DNA of 64,000 nucleotides from Aquatica leii (GCA_035610365.1 CM069432.1:170188035-170252034), one strand, 5' to 3'; shown: positions 35,046-47,560, counted from the first letter of the stretch. The notes: a model not told the origin generated them from the sequence alone. Numbers and translations: made by a program.

Positions 35046-37388
35046 ATGCAACCCCTGAGTGTTCTATTAGGATGTGGTCTAAGCATGGAAGTTGCTTATA
35101 ATCCAAACAAAAAAAAAGTTGAATATCTTATAAAAAAATCATTGTTACTTGAAAACATTAGCAATTTATTTGACCATTATTTTAAATTTTTGTTGCATGA
35201 TATGCATATGCTTTTATATAGTTGTAGGCTTTGTGGTTGAATGTTGAAAACATTTTTTGGTCTTGTTTGTGCTAAAAGAAAATTTGGCATTTTTTCTTAA
35301 TATACCTAGACAGAGTTTCTTAGTCTTATTGTTATAGGCTTTTTATAGACTTTTTAACTTCTAAACTTTCCAACTCCAATGAAGCTAACAAATTTAAAAT
35401 GAGAATTTAGGATGAGATACTCGCGTATTTGCGCTATTTGGGGGAATACTGATATAATTTTTTGCACAAACCGATTGCTGGGTTAAACATACTCAACTCA
35501 AATCTGAACTAGAAACTCAGCTTACGATATTTTACTTCGCGTCAAAGATACGGAAAATAGTTATTAGATAAAAAATTCGTTAGAAGCTTCCTTGCTTTCG
35601 ATAGCTAGTGATTTACAATTAACACATCAAAACCACGAGGCTATAATGAGTCTCAACAAAACTATAGTAGCACAAAAGATTTCATCTTCTAATGACATCA
35701 AGTTTTCTGTTAATCCTACCGAGATTATTTCTAATGTTAATTTTTGCAAGCATAATAATCCGGAGTCGATCGTTTTATTTATCGAGTCAGTTGAAAAGAT
35801 TATTAAAATTCCAAATTTACACATGTCGAGTTTTCTAACAGCATTAATTATCAAACTTGATGACCATATATCTGAGTGGTGGTCTTCGATGGTGAATTTC
35901 CGTTGGCATCAAATTGAAATTACTTTTTGTGAAAAATAAATTAACAAAGCTGATATAATTTTCTTATCAAATAAATTTATCAATAGGTCTCAGTGAGTTA
36001 AAGAGAGCTTTGAAACGTTTACCTCCGATGTTAGATCTAAAACTCTTGCATTAAATCTTCAATACACGGAAGAGCGTTTAGTGTCACTACTTTGGGCTCA
36101 TTGTAACCAAGAAACGTATGACATTATAAAAATTTTTCACATCTTTCTAATTTCACTGTACTTGATCACACTAGTGGTGTTATCGCTGTAATCCGTTGAT
36201 GATTGGTTAAATTTTAAAAAATGCAATAAAATAAATTTTTTTTATTGGTTAATTGATAAAGTAAAAAATTATCGCTGTAATTCTCTCTTCCGGTTGTGTT
36301 ATCGCTTATTAATGCTCGTTTAATTGAAAAACGTGATTGAAATGGTGTAATATGACTGGTTGATTTTAAATGAGTGTAATAATCCGTTAAAGTACTTCAA
36401 AATACGCTAGTCTAGCTTTTTTCGTTTTAAAGAAGGATTCTAGCAGACGTCTTGTTGTGGATTACAGGGCCGTAAACAAAATCATCCAGTACGATCCGTT
36501 TCCTCTAGCTAACTAACTCGCTATATTTACTTACCTTCAAGGTGCTAAAATATTTACATTGTTCGATATGAATTCAGCCTTTCAACAGATTCCTTTAAAA
36601 GAAACTTCTAAAAACCGCATTTGTTACAATAACACATCATTATAAATATAATTTGCTTTCGTTCGGATTAAAAATAAGTTCTACATTATTGAATAGGGTT
36701 ATTTGTCGTGAATTTTCTGATATTCGTTTTAAGTTCTTTTTAAATTATTTCGACGATTTTATTATCTTCTCCAAAGACTCTTGGAACATATTCAAAATAT
36801 AAAGATAGTCTTAGATCGTCTTCGTAGATGTGGCATCATTCTAAACTCTAATAAGACAAAATTTGTAATCGCAAAACTTAAACCACTGGGTCACATAATT
36901 TCTGCTAGCGGTATTCAAATCAATCCGCAATGAGTTGAAGCTATTACTAAGTTACTAATTCGCAAAAATGTCAAACAAGTACAGCAATTTATCGGAATAG
37001 CGTCATTTTGTTCTAAATTTTTAATGAATTTTTCAAAGATGATTGCTCCTTTTAATGAACTAAACAAAAACGTCAAATTTATTATTACCGATAGTCATGT
37101 GGCAATTACAGAAGCTCCTCTTTTGCGTTTACCAGATTTCAGCAAAAAATTTATAATTCGAAGGGATGTCAGTAATATATAAATTTCCAGAATTTTGCTC
37201 CAACAATTGGACGACGGTATACATCCGATTGCATTTGCTTCTAAAAAACTGTCTTACACAGAAAGGAAATATTCTGTTTATGAAAAGGAATCACTCGCCG
37301 TCCACTAATCATCCCAATCAGTTGTCAAAGTTTGGCCGAAGGCTTCTGAAATTATCAAAGTTTAACTTTACTATAGAACACATTCCTG

Positions 37389-38887
37389 CACAGAGAGAAA
37401 TGCTGTATCACAATTTTGCACAAGATTGTGCATAACTGTATTGTTGATGATATTACTACAATTTTTTATATTTATACCATAGGCTTGCACGCTTTTATTT
37501 AATACGTTTGGATAAATAGGTTATGAAGTTTTATTTGACAAATTGTTTGAAAAATATTATAAACTTTAGTATGTTTTGTATTCGACAACAATGTGCTAGT
37601 ATTTTGCACAATTCTGTTTTAGTTTCTCGTACAGCTTTGATAATATATATTACAATAAGATTATGCAATTCTTTTAAACTCGAAATAAAGAAAAAAATTG
37701 AACGATAACGATAAGCGATAACGCGTTGTATGTAAAGACGCTGATGTTGACACTTACAGAGCGCATGCAGAGCGTCGAAGTAAACAAAGTTCTCGGAAAA
37801 TATGTGAACTAACTTTAAAAATTTGAAGCGATAAATGTTTCAACCAATCACAATTAGCAAGTAAGTCCGCTTGAAAAAATGTCTACAATCAAAATTCCTT
37901 GATTGCGTTGGGTTTGTTTACATCTTTACTTCCTGTTTTCTGAAAAATTCGTAGTTATTCAGTTAGTTTTTGTCAAGACTTTTTGAAACGCTGTTATTTG
38001 AATAAGGTAAGTGTATTTATAACATTTTTTAAGTTAATCTTTGTAGCTTAACCTCACTCGTTACTATAAATTCTGTATTTAATTCCAGCGTTAATTCTAC
38101 AAACAACAGCTAATTTCTGATGGAGATTTTTACATTACTTACTTTCTGTATTGTTTCAGCTGTTATTTATCAACATGAAATCTAAATCGAAGAAAACCAT
38201 TCATTCCGAAACAAGAAACATTATTATAAATGTTGTGAAGTTTTTCGATAAACTTCCTTTAGAGAAGGCAACCAAACTAGCAAAGCAACCACATTTATAA
38301 AAAAATCTGGAGTGAATCGATAACAAGAAGTAATGGAATTTTAAGATATCCCTCGAAGAAAAAAATAAGTATATAAAATAAGTATACCATTTAAATATAA
38401 ATAAATTATGCTTTTAAGATTTGTAACGTTTTATTGACAATTTACCCAATATATGTTATTTTTAAGTAAATAACATTTAACCAAGATGCATAAAGTTGTA
38501 CAATAAAAAGCTAAACGAAATAATAATAATTTGCACAATATTGTGCAAAATTAACCAAAGAGAATATGGATCTAGATAACGTAACGCTATTAGACATTTA
38601 ACATACCATTGGGTAAAAATACTTCAAGCACAGTTCTAAAAAAGTATCACAACATTGTGCAAAACTTTACTATCCGTTTTAGATCAGTTTTTAAACAAAT
38701 TGTGATACGGTGCAATCAATTTGAAATATAAAAATTGTATATATATTTTGAAAAAAAACGGTACAATTTAACCTACACAAATGAATGCAATAAAACTGCA
38801 CAAATTGGTCTTGTCACTTTTTCAGACCCAACTTGTGTACTTTTGATTAACAATTGTAGATAAAATATGCAAAGATTTCTCTCTGTG
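37389..38887 (+). mobile_element. 1.5-kb CACAGAGAG-ended DNA transposon, copy 2
   Basis: This is the inverted counterpart of 16623-18063: same exact termini (CACAGAGAGAAAT), same TG duplication (37387-37388, 38888-38889) and the same subterminal palindrome (38531-38548). It inserted into the RNase H region of a gypsy fossil. The length difference from copy 1 is about 58 bp, made up of small indels and one stretch near 38700. The two copies form an inverted pair about 19 kb apart. Confidence 0.88.
38175..38300 (+). CDS. Truncated transposase N-terminus (helix-turn-helix)
   Basis: The 41-codon frame starts MKSKSKKTIHSETRNIIINV and continues VVKFFDKLPLEKATKLAKQ before a stop. Behind it, in another frame, TFIKKSGVN and GILRYPSKKK resemble the helix-turn-helix and linker of the same family, indicating decay by small indels and loss of the whole catalytic part. 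Copy 1 carries the same start on the minus strand at 17260. I recall similar N-termini on insect DDE proteins of the IS630/Tc1 group, but this cannot be confirmed here. A product would at most bind DNA. Confidence 0.5.
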   Translation: MKSKSKKTIHSETRNIIINVVKFFDKLPLEKATKLAKQPHL

Positions 38888-39189
38888 TGGCACTTTAAAT
38901 AATCCCGCCAATGGGTTATCCCGTCTATTTGATGATTCAGTTCAAGATAATACTACTGGTGACTTAGATTTCTCTTTATTATTGTGCAATTCCCTTCTGG
39001 AAATACCCGAATCATTTATCTCGATCGAGAAACACCAACAAACCGACGAATATTGTAACCTCATCCGAGGCTGTATTCTTAACGGAGAGGATGTCAATAA
39101 CTTTGCAATTGAGGACGGTTTGTTAATTCGTTTTGTAGGGCGGAATAGGCACAAGAGAAAAAAACACCATAATTTATTATTATCATGAT

Positions 39190-39480
39190 TCGCGAATAGG
39201 AAACCATAACTCTCTAACCATAAACGAATTTTCAAAGAAATCAAAAATGACTATGTTTGTAAAAATCGCACTTTTACAATTACATGTTTAAATACATATT
39301 TATTGAAGTTGTTTTTATTATTTTTATTGAAAATTATTTATAAATATATTAACTCATGTTTGTAGCTTACATATATATTATAACTTTCATTTCGAAATGT
39401 TTAAAAGCTTTATATTGGTATTAAATTCAAAACAAATTTCTATGGCTAGATCCGTGGCTAACTTCACACCGGTAAAAACT
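39190..39480. other. AT-rich segment within the gypsy fossil
   Basis: No gypsy homology is recognised between the post-RNase H region and the integrase zinc-binding part; probably a further insertion or unrelated sequence. No terminal repeats found. Confidence 0.35.
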
Positions 39481-40679
39481 TATCGTTCGATCGCAAAAAG
39501 AGTGTGGTGACACGGAATGTACAAACATATTAAAGATTATGTTTTGGCATGCCATCTTTGTCAAACTTGCAAACCAAGTAGATGTATATCTTGCTAGTAG
39601 TCCACCTACGAAAACCTGGGATAAAATCTACATAGATTGTTGGCCCGGTGATTACCTCGGAAAATGGATATCGTTTCATGTTGTGTTGCGTCGATGGTTT
39701 TTCCAAGTGGTTTAAAGTTTATCCTACTCGTAGGTCTACTGTACAGGTGTCTGCTAAATGTTTATCAGACTTATCTCAGATCTCAGATAACGCAAAGTGT
39801 TTTTCTAGCCATATAGCACAACTTTGCATGCATTGGGGTATACGTCAAGCATTTTCGTCTCCCTATCGTTGCAACCGAAATCTAAAATATAACCTGACAC
39901 TTTTAATTAAGCAATATTCCATGCAACATAAATCTTAGGATAAATTATTTCCTGTCTTTGTATTAAATTACAATGGTACATATCATGATGCCATCGGAAC
40001 TTCCCCATCATCGATTTTTCTAAACAGAGATATATCGACTCCGCTAAATTATATATGGAATTAGAATCTTTTTTATAGAGTGGAAAAAAGCCAACATCAG
40101 GCGAAGTCCATGAATATCTTCAAAAAGCCCTCGTTAAACCGAAAAAATATTATAATAAAGGAAAGCTTCCGCAAACTAAGTTTCGTATCAACCAAAACGA
40201 ATTACAGTTTCCGGCGTCAATTCCCGGTACTACTCATCAAAAATTTAGACCAATATAGTCTTTACCTAAAATAATTAAAGGATTTACTACTCCCGTTTCT
40301 GTAATCTTCGAAGATCCAGATAGCAATGAAATTACTAAATCGCACTTCTAATTTTTACGCGCAAGAAAGCAACTCTTAGATGTTAATACCGTGCACTACT
40401 CCAATTTCCTCCAATAAAGGATTTAGTACCTCATAGTCTTGTTTTATTCGATCCGTGGCGTGGCCGTCCAGGTGTCGACAATCCGGCACGGGAGCACCAC
40501 TACTACAAGAATTAACTAATTTTGAAAAAGATGTGGCATTTTATGTAGTTTTACAGCTTCAGAAACAACACTTGACTCACTGTTATAACGAACATTGTGG
40601 ACTTTAAAATCTAGATAATTGTTTCGCTTTTTGTTTGTTTTCGGATACCGCTTTGTGTAATTTTTAGCATCATTTTATG

Positions 40680-41060
40680 TGAATGCATGTATTCGTAGCA
40701 GGGTTGCTCATCCCTCTCTACAATTACTTTCTCTTCTACAAAAACGACATCACAAGAAATAAGAATTTTTGAAGGAAATTTGGGATCTACTACTTTATAA
40801 GATTTGGAATCTGGAATTTGGAAACTCTTCTCTTTGGATTTGGCATTTTTCTTGTGACGTCTGGCATGTGGACAAAAGTTTGACTCCTAAATATTCTCAA
40901 ATGACTTAAATTTACATATTTTTCTGGGGCCATATCCCGAACGACTATAGAAAACCGATGTTTCACGTGTACTACTGTATTAGCCGCATTAGCTCGGTAT
41001 GTTTTATTGAGACCTAAATTGTGTAAAAGAACTCTCGTTCCTTCTTAGTTTGGTTCAGGT
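40680..41060 (-). mobile_element. Ty1/copia fossil: integrase fragment
   Basis: The minus strand reads as the end of a copia integrase core and the following linker: NAANTVVHV, then LSHLRIFRSQTFVHMP, and further on KILISCDVVFVEE, which matches the conserved ISRDVVFDE-type motif. Only this piece remains; LTRs and the reverse transcriptase were not seen. Broken and old. Confidence 0.75.
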
Positions 41061-41875
41061 GAGTCTAGGGTACTGGTTGGATATTTTAAACCACAGTTCG
41101 AAATGAAAGTCTCCACTATTCCATTACTGAAGAATCTACAAATATACCGAGTACCTCTATGTGAAACAATGCTGGTAGGACTATAAATCAGAGTGAACTC
41201 TTTCTAAAACGAGTAACTTTTTTGCTCTTGGGAAATAGGTTATTGATACTCACTGACAAGTAAGTTTTTAATAGATTTATGTTTTGTTTAACTTCATGTT
41301 CAAATTCCTGGAACATAAATTAAGTTTAATATTGTTTTTTTTTGTTTTATGAATAATTACAACAGCAGTTCATTGATATTTACTGATTGCTTTTTTGTTG
41401 TTTGCGACTGTTACATTAAGATTACCATTTTTGTTTTGAAAAGTAATCAAACGATTTTTTTGCCTAATCATGACTCGTACAAATTCGTAGAAAATCGAGA
41501 TACTATGGTTGAATAATCACTAATGTAACCATAGCTAAAATAACTAAGTTATATGTTGTTTTTCGGACATTGAGATGCTTTGTGTCCTCTCTGTTAAAAT
41601 TTGTAGCATTTAGAAATAAATGGTTTGTGATTTGGAGGATTGTTTTTCCCAGTCATATAAGCCGTACTTGAATTAGGATTGTTTTTTTAAAGAGCTTTGA
41701 TTATAATTCAGTAGTAAAACTGCCAACAGAATTTTCGTACAAAAAAGTTATTATATATACAGGGTCAATAACAAAAACATTACATATTCTAACAAAATGG
41801 TGGGGATAAAATCATTTTAAATATCGCTTTGTTTGGGTAGGTTTTAATAAACCAATATTCGGTTATATTAACTAT
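41061..41875. other. AT-rich sequence without recognised gene
   Basis: Nothing recognised. A TATATACAGGGTCAATAAC near 41753 resembles the start of a mariner-type element, but no partner end was found. Confidence 0.35.
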
Positions 41876-41975
41876 GTTGTTAGCTGACGCCGATGTTAAC
41901 TAAATTGAAGCTATTCTTTTGAGAATGTCGTCATCAAAACAATTGATTTTGTACCAATGATGATGCTTAACGAGA
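41876..41975. repeat. Dispersed repeat, copy 2
   Basis: Related to 34926-35045; both contain GATTTTGTACCAATGATGA. It lies directly against the inverted-repeat element at 41974. Confidence 0.6.
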
Positions 41976-42460
41976 TGCTGAAGTAGTTATAGTCGTTGCT
42001 AGGAAAGAAGATCCCTACGTCATACTCGTATGCACGTGAATTAAGTAAAAACTCGATAGTTACTTTAAAATGCAGTTGCTGGTTAAATACTAACATTTAC
42101 TAAATATCTAGTGTTGGCAACGCTAATTACATTTAATCCAAATACTAATCTACAAAATAACTATTTGTTAAAGACCAGTTGTATTAATATTTATCGTATG
42201 AATAATTAAGTTGACTACACATGTAGTGGTTTAAATTGCACTTTAATGTGTTTGGTTTGATAGAACTGGAACTTTGAAATGTAAGTAAGTAACTTGTGAC
42301 AAGTGTCAACTAATGTCAATCAACAATGAAGTAAAATGGTATTATCTCTGCGGCTTTCAAAGTTTTCTCCTTTCATTCAAATAATGGAACGTGGTTTCTA
42401 AATTTGCACAGCGATGACGTAGGGATCATCTTTTCTGGTAACGACTATAACTACATCGTC
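41974..42460. mobile_element. MITE-like inverted-repeat element
   Basis: Left arm 41974-42024 and right arm 42411-42460 are inverted repeats of about 50 bp (sharing GTAGTTATAGTCGTT and GATCCCTACGTCAT) with several mismatches. No clear target duplication and no coding region. Superfamily undetermined. Confidence 0.55.
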
Positions 42461-43600
42461 AAAATCTTGTGTTCTGTTAGAATAATAGGAGTAAATACTG
42501 TAAGAAATTGGCAACAATATAATTACTTATTTATCTGACAATCGTAGAGCATTTTAAATCAGTCTATACGGCAATTCCAGCTACTAAAATTTATAATTTA
42601 TTTGAACTATTTACATAACTAATTAATTAAATTAAAACTAATTAATAAAACATGCAACTTACTAAATTTATTTATATATAATTGTAACCGTAGATTTAAA
42701 CACCTTTTGCGATAACATGACTGCATTTACATTTATTTATACGGCATGCGGATAACACGGAATGTGCACTTTATTTTTTTAAATGTTTCGCCGGCAAATT
42801 ATGTTTAAGACTGAACTTTATTTTTAATACTTTTGTTTTTGTCTCTAACTAGAACATTATGACGTTTTCGATACTGTTTAGAACGTTCTCGAACAGTATC
42901 GAAGTTTTAGAAAATGCTACAATATACTACATTGTGTCTTTTGTCGTATAACATTTGTTGCTTCCCTACAAATAGATATATTACCTTGTTAATTAAATTA
43001 CTAAAACATTTTACAGAAATCGTTTTAGTTTAATAGGTTTTTGTATACAGCATTAAAATGAGTTGATCTTGTGAAAATTATTAGTTATTATAAAGTTTAA
43101 AACTGCAGTAGTTGTCTAACTGCTGCTTTATATTTATAAATTCACAAAAAAAACGAATACATAATTAATTTGTTGGAAAAAGTACAATTTTAAGAATTTT
43201 ATTTTGAGCAGACATTTTCTAATGAAAACATTTTGTGCACTGTAGTGGCTTTTGAAAATATATTTGTAGCAGAAATGACGTCAACAGCTATACTTGAAAA
43301 GATACTAGAAGGTTTCAAACAAATCTTTTGAAGTACTATAACACAATTTTTGAAAAGCTCGACAAACGTTGATTTCTGTTTATTACATTAACCTTGACAA
43401 AATAATTTTTAAAATTAATTAAATTATTAATAATTAAATATAAATTAAATAATAAATAATTAATAATTAAATAATTAAATTGTTCGTTTTAACTTAAAAT
43501 CCATGGTAATAAGAATACACATATTTTGTTATTGTTGTTTGTACAGGTATTTTAAGGCGTTTTTCCTAAAAGTGATTGTGAAGTCATTGATTAGATATTA
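42461..43600. other. AT-rich sequence with a heat-shock-like palindrome
   Basis: No gene recognised. 42867-42903 is a near-perfect palindrome, TTCGATACTGTT mirrored by AACAGTATCGAA, whose centre GAACGTTCTCGAA is a consensus heat-shock element. At 43400-43485 there is an AATTAAT-type low-complexity tract. Confidence 0.5.
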
Positions 43601-43612
43601 ACAGTTGATTCT

Positions 43613-43962
43613 ATGTTCGCGTTGTGTAAGTACTTTATATTTAATTTACATTTACGACGCTTTTACATTGGGAGTTTATTGTTTTCTGTTATAGTCGCAA
43701 TGCAGTACAGTAGAACTACTACAATACCATTATATGACTGTCATAACTATTACTGCAACTGCAAACTGATAATGTGTGTAATACAAAATTTACGTGTTTT
43801 AAAGGTTTGCCATGGTTGAATTTGTTTTACGTTAAGTTTGTAGGGAAATTTTGGCAATGGAATTACACGTGTTTTGGTAATAAAACGATAAAAACAACAA
43901 CAAACATTACCATCAAACCTAAAGTCCGACTTAGCTCTAATATAACATTAAATGTTCCTTGA
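43613..43962 (+). CDS. Possible small spliced gene, unrecognised
   Basis: A strong donor GTAAGTAC at about 43625 and an acceptor TTCTGTTATAG at about 43692 would define a short intron of insect size joining MFAL to a cysteine-containing peptide (YDCHNYYCNCKLIMC). Another frame (43774-43962) reads CNTKFTCFKGLPWL and then FWQWNYTCFGNKT with several NxT/S glycosylation-like sites. Both frames look more protein-like than most of the window, but I do not recognise them and cannot settle the exon structure. It may be a decayed host gene, or chance. Confidence 0.2.
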
Positions 43963-44199
43963 CAAGGCGTGTGATTGACGTCCAGGGTTGCCAACAACGA
44001 CCCCGGGCTCGCTAAAAGGCTTTAGTATCCCACCCTATATTCACCACTACACTGAACTTTACGATTGCTCCATGCTGTGTTAACAGCATCCGTATTTGCT
44101 AAAGAAAGTTACAAAAAAAAATGTTTTTAAGCGTATGCTTTTTAACATTGACTTATATTAGATGGAAAGTTTCATTTGTTCAAATTAAATGCGAAGGAT

Positions 44200-44529
44200 A
44201 AGTTTTCACTGGTATATTATAATTGAATTCCGACAGCAGTTGACACATTTGAGGAGTTGTTTCCAAGCTTTCAACAGCTAGATTTATTGCTACTATTAAT
44301 ACTCAAAGGAACTGCTTTAGAAGAAATTGACAGCGTTAAATTATGTTCAAATTTCACTTTTTATATGCTTAATTTATGTGTATTAGTTTTAATCGCAGTT
44401 GTTTCTGTGTTTAATGTTAAATATTTTTTATCACAACAATTTAATCAAAAAAGGAAGCACAGATATTTTAAACATATTATAAGGTATATTATAATATTGA
44501 ATATAAATTTTATTAACTATAATTATTAA
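44200..44529 (+). CDS. Unrecognised open frame with one membrane segment
   Basis: An open stretch without ATG start reads IPTAVDTFEELFPSFQQL, DLLLLLILKGTALEEI, and then a hydrophobic segment (MLNLCVLVLIAVVSVF) followed by basic residues (QKRKHRYFK). It could be the last exon of a membrane protein gene whose earlier exons are not identified. No homologue is recognised; AT-rich chance is possible. Confidence 0.2.
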
Positions 44530-45029
44530 CTATATATACAGTGTGTATACAGGGTAACTCCACGTTCTGGAAAAGTAAACTAATACTTTTATTTAATGTA
44601 AGCAGTAAAATAGTATATTCTATAATGAGTAAGGAATGATAGTCGTTGACAATGCACATTCCGTACGAATTATACACTACTTTTTTGCGGCCATATTTTT
44701 AATTATTTATCAAAGTCAAATAGAAATTATTTTTTTACATGAACAAACGACACACGGAAAATAAATAATCCAAGTTTAAACATTTGTGTTGGCAATACTA
44801 CCTAAAATGACAATTAAAAAATTATGTTAAAACTTTGTATTTGTTTTATGTCAATTTGTCTACGTTTAACAAGTTATAAGTGCTACTATTATTTAATTTT
44901 TGACTTTAGCTATTCATCTCTATTTAGAAAAATATTGAGTATAATTTACGTGCTTTAAACACATATAGTTTTAGTTAATCTACTTGAATTTTTAATACAT
45001 TAATTTCAAGTTAAACTAAAATAAAAAAT
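44530..45029. other. AT-rich sequence, possible transposon end
   Basis: TATACAGGGTAACTCCACG at 44547 looks like a pogo/mariner-type terminus ahead of the pogo-like transposase, but no matching right end was found. Confidence 0.35.
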
Positions 45030-45720
45030 ATGATTGAGCTGGATCAAACTCAAAAAATATCTATTGTTTCAAGTTCAGTCAAGTTTTTCCAACAAATACG
45101 ATGTTGCTTTGTAAAAATTATTCTTAGAAGCTACAAGAGAACAACGTGTAATGAAAATGAAAAAAGTACTTTTAATGATGGCCATCGTGTCTACAATTGT
45201 AATGAAACTAGTTTTTCTAACGACTCTAAAGACGTCAGACTCATAGCGCCTAAAGGACAAAAGCGCGTATCTAAAAATGTTGGAGGTTCTGGGAAAAAAG
45301 AACATTACAGTTTTGGCATGTGGAAATGCGAGGGGAGATAGACTACCTCCTTTCATCATTTACAAGGGAAAATATGTCTGGCAAACCTGGATCCCACAAA
45401 ATGATTACCCAGGCACTGTTTATACAGTTCAAAAGAATGGCTGAATGGAAGGAGAACCGTTTTACAAATGGCTTAAAAGACAGTTTTCTGACATTTGTTA
45501 AAACTTTTGAAGAAAGGGGCAATAAAAAAGTTATCCTTATATATGATGGAGCTGCTGTTAATTATAATTACGCATTGTCGAAATCTGCAATTTTAAAATG
45601 TAATTAAAATTACTATATTTATATAAACACAATTTTAATTTATTGTTAGTAAACTTAATGTATGAGGGGAAATTATAGGATGCTCCTGTTATGTTCTTTT
45701 ACCAAACGCCGCAGAAGGTA
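45030..45720 (+). pseudogene. pogo/Tigger-like transposase relic (DDE_1)
   Basis: The core of a Tc1/mariner-superfamily pogo-type transposase. First is HRVYNCNETSFSNDSKDVRL and IAPKGQKRV (45180-45265), where the family's catalytic CDET reads CNET. Then, in another frame from about 45300, come LACGNARGDRLPPFIIYKGK, YPGTVYTVQKNG, MEGEPFYKWLKRQF with one in-frame stop, and finally KKVILIYDGAAV (about 45520-45555), where the second catalytic D lies. The loss of the first aspartate, the frameshifts and the absent helix-turn-helix show a dead copy. The family is related to CENP-B and jerky proteins. Confidence 0.8.
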
Positions 45721-46560
45721 AAATACCTAATCGTGATATTTGGTTTCGAATATTTAGTTTGGTTTTTGGAGGTTAGACAATATACAATTTTTGGGACCAT
45801 GATAGGGGCGGTAGGGAGCACTCGAACGGCCAGCACGTTTTTCAGAATGAAATCTTTTAGTTTTTTTGTGGGGTTATTTAAAATCTAGAGTGTGTACATT
45901 AATAGGTCTAGTAATCTCGAAGCTTTACGATACAAAGTTGGCGTTGCTTGAATATTTGTGTTGTGTTTCTTACTTTGTGTTTTGAAGATTTTCTGAACTA
46001 AACTTTTACAGTAAATGTGTCATTTTCTTCAAAAAATTATTATCCTAGGTATCAACTTTCTTATACTATCAGAAAAACAACAAAAGGAGTTCACATTTGA
46101 TATCACATACGCCATATTTTAATGTTGCAAGATGACATTTAAAAAAAAAGAAGTTGTTTGTTTGAGCGATTTCGACAAACACGTCAAAAGCTATGAATAG
46201 TTCTAGACTTATATACACACTGTATATTTAACAAACTATTTATAGAAATAAAATGGTTTGTTAGTTCTTTTTGATTTTTAAAAACTTAAATATTTTCAAA
46301 AAGCTAGGTAATCTATACATTTTATACAATGTGATTCAGGTTTTCCTAGAATAACTTTAGGAATTGATAGAACTAACCGAAAAAAAGAGAACATCTAGAT
46401 TAAAGTATAATCGAAAAACGCACCTGCTCCAAAAAAGAACGCGTTAAAGTTTGAGACAAAAATAAATTTTTTGTGAATATTTCTGAAGCTACAATTCAAA
46501 TTTTTGGTATGGTGTTATGGTTGATTAATAGCATTATTATTTTTATTTCCTTGCGTACTT
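45721..46560. other. AT-rich sequence without recognised gene
   Basis: Possibly the decayed 3' part of the pogo-like element up to about 45900; otherwise nothing recognised. Confidence 0.35.
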
Positions 46561-46576
46561 TAAAAGAACTTTTGTT

Positions 46577-47560
46577 ATGAATAAGAATATTTCAACTGTT
46601 GAATACGCCGACATGTATTATGCTTATGGATTTTGCGACATAAATTCAAATATTCCAGTGAAAGAGTACGACACACGTTTTTCAAACAGAAGAGATTTGC
46701 ACTATCACACTTTCGTAGAAGTTTATTGTCATTTGTGTGAATATGGATTGTGTGGCTTCAATAAAGAAAATAGTGTTGTGCGTCAGATAGAATTCGTCAA
46801 GTACTTTACATTGATGAACGATGAGTGCAAGCCAAGTAGGCTACAACTCAGTTTATCCCAATCTTAAGTTTGAAGACCACTTACACAATGCTGTAAAGCT
46901 TTTTATTTATAATATGCGCAAAGTTTGCTGCCTGAAAATAGTAAAAGATGATTGATTTTGGAATCAGGCAACATAAATCCACATTTTCTGCAAATTTTTG
47001 TGAACAGATTAGTCTATTCTCCAACTTCACCAGAGCTGGAGTCGTGAATTATCATAATCTCTATGCCTGAGATTATGAAAATTAATTTTTATTCTAGTAC
47101 GAGTTCGCATTGACATTATAAACAACATTCTATGTGGGCTCATTTTCTACCGTTCCTCTCAAACGGCAATTTATTTTATAATTTTCTGGCGAACTCACGT
47201 TCTAATGTACTTTAAGATGTTTCAATACATTTGTGTGCAGTGGCTAATCAAAAAATACGCTTGCCGATAGATAGGGCGCTTAAACGACAACTACCAGAAT
47301 TTGATTCCCGGCGAGAGTTGGATGACTTGGCTCTCACGTTCTCTTGACTTAAATCCATTTTATTATGTTTGGGTCATGTGAAAGGTTTGTGTATGCCACA
47401 CTAAAAAACAGTTACAATTAATTTATTGAGATGATGACATTCACGCTACAGCAGCGGTTAGCCTATTGGTTGATCGGTGCAGCAAATGTGATGAAGCTAG
47501 TGGAATGTACTTCGAGCACTTATTGTTATTTTATTTTAAAAATTTATAGCTGTTGATAAA
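46577..47560 (+). pseudogene. Tc1/IS630-type transposon relic with DUF4817-like N-terminus
   Basis: The 96-codon start (46577-46867) reads TVEYADMYYAYGFCDINSN, then KEYDTRFSNRRDLHYHTFVE, the layout of the DUF4817 helix-turn-helix domain found at the N-terminus of insect DDE transposons. Downstream, in broken frames, FTRAGVVNYHNLY (about 47025), then RSLDLNPFYYVWV (about 47335-47375), corresponding to the RSPDLNPLDFFLWG motif, and finally MYFEHLL (about 47505) mark the DDE_3 catalytic half and C-terminus. Many stops and shifts; clearly dead. No TIRs were located. Confidence 0.75.

Larger units (their letters stand above)
35560..40450 (+). mobile_element. Ty3/gypsy fossil split by a DNA transposon
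   Basis: Plus strand, in order: a gag-like region (about 35590-36180, with SEWWSSMVNFRW), reverse transcriptase (RRLVVDYRAVNKI near 36430 and TLFDMNSAFQQIPLKE near 36570), RNase H (about 37080-37390), then, after the 1.5-kb insertion at 37389-38887, the region between RNase H and integrase (38890-39180). The integrase zinc-binding part (CHLCQTC, about 39550) and catalytic core (about 39640-39930) follow, and a tail is detectable to about 40450. LTRs were not identified. It is broken, with many breaks, and older than the gypsy copy at 26.6 kb. Confidence 0.82.

Noticed and set aside
35627-35854. Minus-strand 75-codon frame
   Set aside because: Antisense of the gag-like region of the gypsy fossil.
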